Shown: in pieces, positions 59,601 through 64,000 of the stretch | Position numbering within the stretch: position 1 is the stretch's first letter | How the letters are laid out: every line of letters starts with the position of its first letter | Origin: Polytrichum commune | Lineage: Eukaryota; Streptophyta; Polytrichopsida; Polytrichales; Polytrichaceae | Assembly: GCA_950295325.1 (NCBI GenBank) | Contig: OX485804.1 | Location: 10,788,001 to 10,852,000, forward strand | Direction: 5' to 3' | Length of the DNA: 64,000 nt | Position numbers and translations under genes: made by a program | The notes under the pieces: generated by a model | Databases searched by the model: none | Told to the model about the DNA's origin: nothing | Seen by the model: the letters and a program-made list of their open reading frames with translations, nothing else

Positions 59601-62124
59601 TTGGGGAAGACTTGCGTGTTAAGAAATAAAGCTGCACAGCTCCCACTTGCTTCACCCCCCTTGCCTCTTGAATGAAAGTGATCCCTTCTGTCTTCGCTGG
59701 GATGTAGGTGCTGTGGTACATATCGTATTCGAGGTCCATCGTTGATGTGTACAGATGGACAATGGATGTGGACCTCTCTTGCTCTACAATCCATAACCAC
59801 ACATGAGGCTCAAAGAGGGCAGGCGAGCGATAGCTCTTGAAGGCTTTTAAGAAGGGCTCGTAGAAGGGTGCTCCCGCAACGTCTTGCTTCCAAGCTCCGG
59901 GAATTGCACGAAAATCAAAAATGGCGAAAGGGCAACCCCTGGGGTCATCTCTCACAGAGGCTCTTGAAGCATGGGTGTCCCATGTGCCGAACTTCATGCC
60001 CTTTGCGACCGTGCAGAATCTTGCAAACCCTCCAAATTTCGCGTTCTTTTTCCTATCGAGAAAGTGAACGTACAACCCTGCCTCCCTCTCGTCGATGGAT
60101 CCCTTCTTTTCGTTCCTTCTAGATCGTTGGGCAAGGAAGGATGATGCCCCTCTTATCAAAGCTCGCATTGAGATGCCATTGATGTGGTATTCACCCTTCA
60201 ACTTCCTCCAATTCTCCCACACGATCTCACCATCACTATTAATGAGGTTGTGGGTGGGTAGCAATTTGCTAATCTCCCTTACAGCCATGGTCTTCTTCTT
60301 TCTGTAATCGCACCATTCCTTAATGTGGTACGTGCATGGCTTCATGTGCTTCGGCCGCTTCAGAAAGATTTTGGGATAGGGCAGAGTTCTTCTAGGAGTT
60401 TCTAGAAGAATGTGTTCTGCTGCCCTATAGAGCTCCGAGTCCATCAATCCTTGGAGGGGACGAAAGAACTCTCGCAGGATTGGTGGTACCTTAACTTTTG
60501 AGTTGCTCTTGTAGGTGTTCTCCGTATCTGGATTGACAAGGTCGCCGTTGTTGTGGGCATCGAAAAGTCGCAACCATATTGACCACGTCTCTTCTGTTGC
60601 AGTGATGAGTTTGAGTTCGCCTTTTAATTCATGCACTGTTTTCATGCCGCTTGTCTTCATGTCTATACTCGAGAACTTTGTCAATATGACATTGCTGAAT
60701 GTCTGCAAGAGGCACGAATTGCAAGAAATCAGAACACTGAATTCAGTACAGATTAAATTCAAATATTTGAAGTAGTGGGAGGAGAAGGGCCACATTTACG
60801 GACGCACGTCCGTAAATCTATTTGAATAACATACCTGCCATTTTGGGTTCTTCACGACTGCATTATCTCTTTCTTTAGGGGGACATTCATGCTCCACCCA
60901 CAAGGTCCTCCCAGCCACGATGTTGGCTGCCCATGAAGCCTCGAACTGCCTCACTTTATTCCCCTGGTTCATGAAGGCAGATATTGCTATGAGCTGGTTC
61001 GAGTCCTTGGAATGCACGACGAATGCCTTCCAATATCGGATTGTCTCCTTCAATGGGTTTTTCCACTCGTCGTCTTCAAGGAGAGCTTTTGCAGCCATTA
61101 CACTATGTTGGCCGTCAACAATGTAGAACTCTCCATTCTTGAGAATCGGCCAATTCTTTTCGTTGACTTCAACGATAGGATCCTTTGGTGTTACACAAAT
61201 GGTCTGTCTGTCAAACTTGGGGTTGTTCATGATGTTGTTCATTTGCCACCATACCCCGCTTTCTTCTTTTGCTCTGGTATTCATACTTTCGGTGCCCTTG
61301 TGGCATTTGTAGACGTCTACCTCGAAAGTAAAATACCTGCCAAGGGGCCAGCATCCCTTCGTCTTCTCATCGAACTCTTGGAATATTTTTGTTGAGAGTT
61401 CGGCGTCAGGGCGTTGACCCTTCTTGAGGAGTGGAGCCACAGTCAGTGTAGAGCTGACATCCGGACCCTCTGTTAGTCCAGAGTCCATCTGCGAGTGAGA
61501 GCGTTTACTCGTCTGTCTGCTCCCTCTTGATGCACCACTCTGCGAGGGCCTTGAGGAATCCGGCACTGGTTTAGGCACACGCTTGGGCCGTTCAGGAACG
61601 ACTTGTTTTTTCTTCTCTTTCCCCTTTCTGGCCTCTAGCAAGGCTCCATTTACTCTTGTTACATTGTTCAAGAGTCGTCCAAGCCGCTTCCCCGTCCAAG
61701 GTGCATTACATGCATAGTCTTGGAACTCCGTCTGAAGATTGAAGCAAGCCGCATCTGTACTACCATTTTCACATTCATTTTTGTTGAATGGATGGTAAAA
61801 TTCGTGCAAAATAAATGTTACTCGGTCTTCTTTCTTTTCAAGGTCTATTACTACATAGTCCCCTTGTGCCACTGCACACTCTACTATCCACGATTTAAGC
61901 TTTATCCACTTCTCAGCTTCATCTATGTCTGTCTTCATTTGATATGCAAATCTAAGCACATATATTTCTTTCTCGTCCTTTTCTACCAGTACTGTCCAAT
62001 TATCCACAATTTCATCTTGTGGCTTGTAATGGTCGTTGGGACTTATGTCTTTGATGGCTTCTGGTAGCGGAGGAATGAGAGCTTCTGCAAACATCTCAAT
62101 TGCATGTCTCTTTTTAGATGCCAT
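56624..62124 (-). CDS. Multi-exon gene: ParB/DGQHR-like N-terminal half, coiled coil, FCP1/NIF-like phosphatase C-terminus (about 1,597 aa)
   Basis: Four exons join in one frame: 62124-60835 (430 codons), 60702-59383 (440), 59147-57732 (472) and 57391-56624 (255 plus TGA). Donors are CAG|GTATGT, CTG|GTGAGT and GAG|GTAATC; acceptors CTCTTGCAG, TATGGTCCAG and CCATCACAG. Introns are 132, 235 and 340 nt, all phase 0. The start ATG is the first base after a TCATTTGCAG acceptor, so the 5' UTR is spliced. Residues 335-347 (YIVDGQHSVMAAK) match the ParB/DGQHR signature. Residues 431-870 are unrecognised. Residues 871-1342 are acidic and Pro-rich with a Glu/Lys/Gln coiled coil at about 1115-1185. The C-terminus is a HAD/FCP1-like domain: FDLNGVL (1366-1372), VIIWSSM, and LLIDDSPAKS. 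The second Asp of the DxD motif is Asn. Nuclear action is inferred. Host gene or mobile-element gene are both possible. Confidence 0.75.
57686..57699. repeat. Intron-3 palindrome copy
   Basis: CGGACGCGCGTCCG, a 14-bp perfect palindrome inside intron 3 (57392-57731), is the core of the locus-specific palindrome family. A possible eroded relative, CCGGACGCGCGCCCG, lies in exon 3 coding sequence at 57797-57811. Confidence 0.85.
59222..59337. repeat. Intron-2 palindrome cluster (three copies)
   Basis: Intron 2 (59148-59382) holds a perfect 24-bp palindrome at 59314-59337 (core ACGGACGCGCGTCCGT with TTTT/AAAA arms) and two degenerate copies, at 59222-59242 (TACGGACATGCGTTCGTA) and 59267-59290 (TTACAGACGCACGGTCGTAA). 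Confidence 0.9.
60794..60817. repeat. Intron-1 palindrome copy
   Basis: A 24-bp palindrome with one central mismatch (core ACGGACGCACGTCCGT) sits in the 132-nt intron 1, beginning about 17 nt after the 5' splice site. In the pre-mRNA it could form a tight hairpin near the donor. Confidence 0.9.
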
Positions 62125-62177
62125 CTGCAAATGATAAGATATATATGTTAGAATTCTTGGCAAAAGATATAGATCAT

Positions 62178-63013
62178 ACTTTACGAACGCGCGTTCGTAA
62201 AGTTTTGCAAATTTTCTCAATTACATTTTTTGATCGAAATGAAAAGATACATTTTTCCAAATACGCATAACGCGTATATTATATACTCAAATATCTCTAT
62301 AAGTTACGGACGCGCGTCCGTAAACTTTGCAAAGATAGTATGGTGTTAAATATCTATGTATTCAAGAACGCGCTTCCGTAACCTCTGCACATATATTATA
62401 TATAGTTGATTCATAGTTCTTCCCAGTTTACGGACGCGCGTCCGTAAACTTTGGAAATATTTTAGATGGGAAATGTCTCTTCTACTTGCAAAATCTATTG
62501 CATTTACGGACGTGCGTCCGTAAACTCTATACATATATTTTTTGAGAGTATTGTTTCTCACATACACAAAGATCCACAAAGTTTACGGACGCGCGTCCGT
62601 AAACTTTAAGGATTATAAAGTCTATTCTAATATGCCTAATATTATAATATTTGGCTTCGTTTGCGTAATATGCTGTTTGGGAGTCTTGTTTCTCACCTAC
62701 ACAAAGAAACACAAAGTTTACGGACGCGCGTCCATAAACTTTGAGTATTATAAAGGCTATTTTATAATGCCTAATATTACAATATTTGGCTTCGTTTGCG
62801 TAATATGTTGTTTGAGAGTCTTCTTTCTCACCTACACAAAGATCCACAAAGTTTACGGACGCGCGTCCGTAAACTTTGAGAATTATAAAGGCTATTTTAA
62901 TATGCCTAATATTACAATATTTGGAATCGTTTGCGTAATATGCTGTTTGAGAGTCTTGTTTCTCACATACACAAAGATCCACAAAGTTTATGGACGCGCG
63001 TCCGTAAACTTTG
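62178..63013. repeat. Palindrome array in the leader intron (10-11 copies)
   Basis: The 1,248-nt leader intron (62125-63372) contains palindromes centred at about 62190 (26 bp, ACGAACGCGCGTTCGT variant), 62313 (20 bp), 62372 (degenerate), 62437 (26 bp), 62513 (central mismatch), 62592 (30 bp), 62727 (32 bp, one mismatch), 62862 (32 bp, perfect) and 62997 (32 bp, one mismatch). In the 62190 copy both halves changed together (GGAC to GAAC, GTCC to GTTC), keeping symmetry. Confidence 0.95.
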
Positions 63014-63038
63014 AGGATTATAAAGGCTAATGTAATGT
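62540..63038. repeat. 135-bp tandem repeat, about 3.7 copies, one palindrome per unit
   Basis: Palindrome centres at 62592, 62727, 62862 and 62997 are exactly 135 bp apart. Each unit also contains GAGAGTCTTGTTTCTCAC, ACACAAAGATCCACAAAG, ATTATAAAGGCTATTTTAAT and TATTTGGCTTCGTTTGCGTA. Because 135 is divisible by three, chance frames stay open across the array on both strands; I do not regard them as genes. Confidence 0.95.
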
Positions 63039-63372
63039 TTGCGTATTCCAATGTTTTCATTAATGCTCTGTATTTTTCGGGACTTTACCTTGTCGTCCAA
63101 TATGGTTTTGTCCTCCAAATAAGAATGCAATCTTACTTCACTGCAATAGCAAACACTGCACTGCAGATTGACAACATAAGGCACTTTCAGAACACTGACA
63201 TGTCCAAAACTAAATGATTTTTAGAATGTAGCCATAGACAAAGTACTAAACAAATTCAGAATTCCTTGAAACTGTAATCTCACATGCTCTCATGCTAACC
63301 TTAAGCCCTAAACCACAACAACCCAAAATTGCAATCATACAAAATGCAATTGCAATGTTCTAAAAAACTTAC

Positions 63373-63431
63373 CTTTCTAGAGTGTTTGCTCCTAAACCAC
63401 AACTAGCTACTCCTGGTGCAGCTAATACCAA
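63373..63431 (-). other. Predicted non-coding leader exon (59 nt)
   Basis: On the minus strand this exon is bounded by the acceptor TTGTTCATTTGCAG and a near-consensus donor AAAG|GTAAGTTTTT. It has no ATG. It would join the CT-rich first exon to the coding exon starting at 62124, across introns of 386 nt and 1,248 nt. It was predicted from splice signals only. Confidence 0.6.
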
Positions 63432-63824
63432 CTGCAAATGAACAATAAAATTGAGGTCAGAAACCTCTAGTAATTCAATGTGCACATGCATGATTCAACA
63501 TTGAGAACTACTCAAAAAAAGTTGTTCATAAATCAGATTCATGCAACACAAGTGAAAGGAAACTATTCATTTGTATGCAAAAAATATAATGAACAACATG
63601 GTGAAGCTACAACTGAAACCCTAATGAGCAACATCTGAAACACTAATTACCCTTGCAACAACTGAAATCAACAACTGAAAACAACCTAATGAGCAGTACC
63701 AAGCAACAATGAGCATCCTAATGATCTAATGAGCAACAAGCAAGCAAGTAGCAAGCAGAAATTACTAATGAGCTAATGAGCTAATAAGCTAATGAGCAGC
63801 AAACAAGGAGAACTTACTCTAGCT

Positions 63825-63838
63825 CTGACGCGCGTCAG
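63825..63838. repeat. Leader-exon palindrome CTGACGCGCGTCAG
   Basis: A 14-bp perfect palindrome with the same GACGCGCGTC core as the intron copies but different outer bases. It sits in the predicted first exon just before the donor, so it would be kept in the spliced leader. Confidence 0.85.
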
Positions 63839-63839
63839 C

Positions 63840-64000
63840 AATTGACCAGCAAGAATGGGTTTTGAATTGTAAGGAAAGAGATGCAAGAGAAGCAAGAGAA
63901 GCAAGAGAAACAAGAGAAACAAGAGAGGAAAGAGAAGATAAGTAAGAGAAGCAAGAGAAGAGAGAGAAGAAAGTGAAGATAAGCAAGAGAAACAAGAGAG
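63840..64000. repeat. GAGA/AAGCAAGAGA-rich tract
   Basis: The plus strand is made of degenerate AAGCAAGAGA and GAGAAG units to the window edge. On the transcribed strand it is the CT-rich leader described above. Confidence 0.8.

Larger units (their letters stand above)
63818..64000 (-). other. Predicted first leader exon, CT-rich, running off the window
   Basis: Minus-strand sequence from the window edge to a GAGCTAGA|GTAAGTTC donor. Its first 160 nt are CT-rich (CTCTTGTTTCTCTTGCTT-type units), as in plant 5' leaders and core-promoter pyrimidine patches. It contains the palindrome CTGACGCGCGTCAG at 63825-63838, close to the donor. The transcription start lies at or beyond the window edge. 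Confidence 0.5.

Noticed and set aside
62178-63013. CRISPR-like array
   Set aside because: The copies are palindromes with unequal spacing outside the 135-bp section, and inside it the spacers are repeated too. The context is a eukaryotic intron with no cas genes.
62178-63013. Genuine bacterial parS sites or bacterial DNA transfer
   Set aside because: The palindrome differs from the bacterial parS consensus, and the gene has plant-type introns and leader exons. Only a functional analogy is proposed.
62527-63060. Long open frames on both strands across the 135-bp array
   Set aside because: The period is a multiple of three, so chance openness in one unit is copied to all. The products are repeats of one translated unit and the region is a predicted intron.

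Overview
The window reads as nuclear DNA of a land plant or close streptophyte relative with a large, repeat-rich genome. It is AT-rich and gene-poor. It carries plant-type transposases (PIF/Harbinger with a Myb-like partner, two hAT remnants, a MULE-like remnant, a pogo/Tigger-type element), Ty3-gypsy and LINE fragments, many MITE-like inverted-repeat elements, telo-box motifs (CCCTAAA) and clear GT-AG introns. I cannot name the species. A non-flowering lineage (fern, lycophyte, bryophyte or charophyte) is a guess from the style of the element proteins. I found no rRNA, tRNA, CRISPR array or bacterial-type operon.

From 1 to about 55 kb there is no intact host gene that I can support. Main landmarks: short MITEs (2.96-3.18, 17.0, 18.3, 22.4, 50.6, 51.7-52.1, 53.2 kb); a decayed PIF/Harbinger element with convergent transposase (6.77-8.01 kb, +) and Myb-like ORF (9.24-10.12 kb, -); a gypsy RNase H scrap (10.4-10.65 kb); a long-arm foldback (12.08-12.48 kb); a LINE scrap (21.8-22.1 kb); a terminal-inverted-repeat element nested inside a three-copy repeat (27.3-29.35 kb); arrays of a palindromic element of about 350-385 bp (29.86-31.34 and 49.35-50.07 kb); a pogo-like element with a TA target duplication (32.08-32.56 kb); a second Harbinger-type scrap (32.8-33.0 kb); a MULE-like pseudogene (37.8-39.6 kb, -); an open 557-codon RNase H/restriction-like-endonuclease ORF (41.88-43.55 kb, +) behind telomere-like repeats; a LINE 3' fragment (43.9-44.7 kb); a hAT pseudogene (46.5-48.1 kb, -); and a hAT C-terminal scrap between perfect 80-bp direct repeats (53.9-55.1 kb).

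The standout is 55.5-64.0 kb on the minus strand. Four long open exons with consistent GT-AG junctions, all phase 0, join into one reading frame of about 1,597 codons (62124 down to 56624). Two non-coding leader exons lie upstream, with a CT-rich 5' end running off the window. The predicted protein has a ParB/DGQHR-like motif near its N-terminal quarter, a central acidic and coiled-coil region, and a C-terminal FCP1/NIF-like HAD phosphatase domain. A further two-exon ORF (56531-55626) and a poly(A)-like signal follow. The introns, and the first leader exon, carry a family of CpG-dense palindromes with the core ACGGACGCGCGTCCGT. I saw at least fourteen copies, four of them in an exact 135-bp tandem array. 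I saw no copy outside this locus. A ParB-like protein whose own gene is studded with a private palindrome is the best candidate here for an undescribed system. Any protein-palindrome link is inference.
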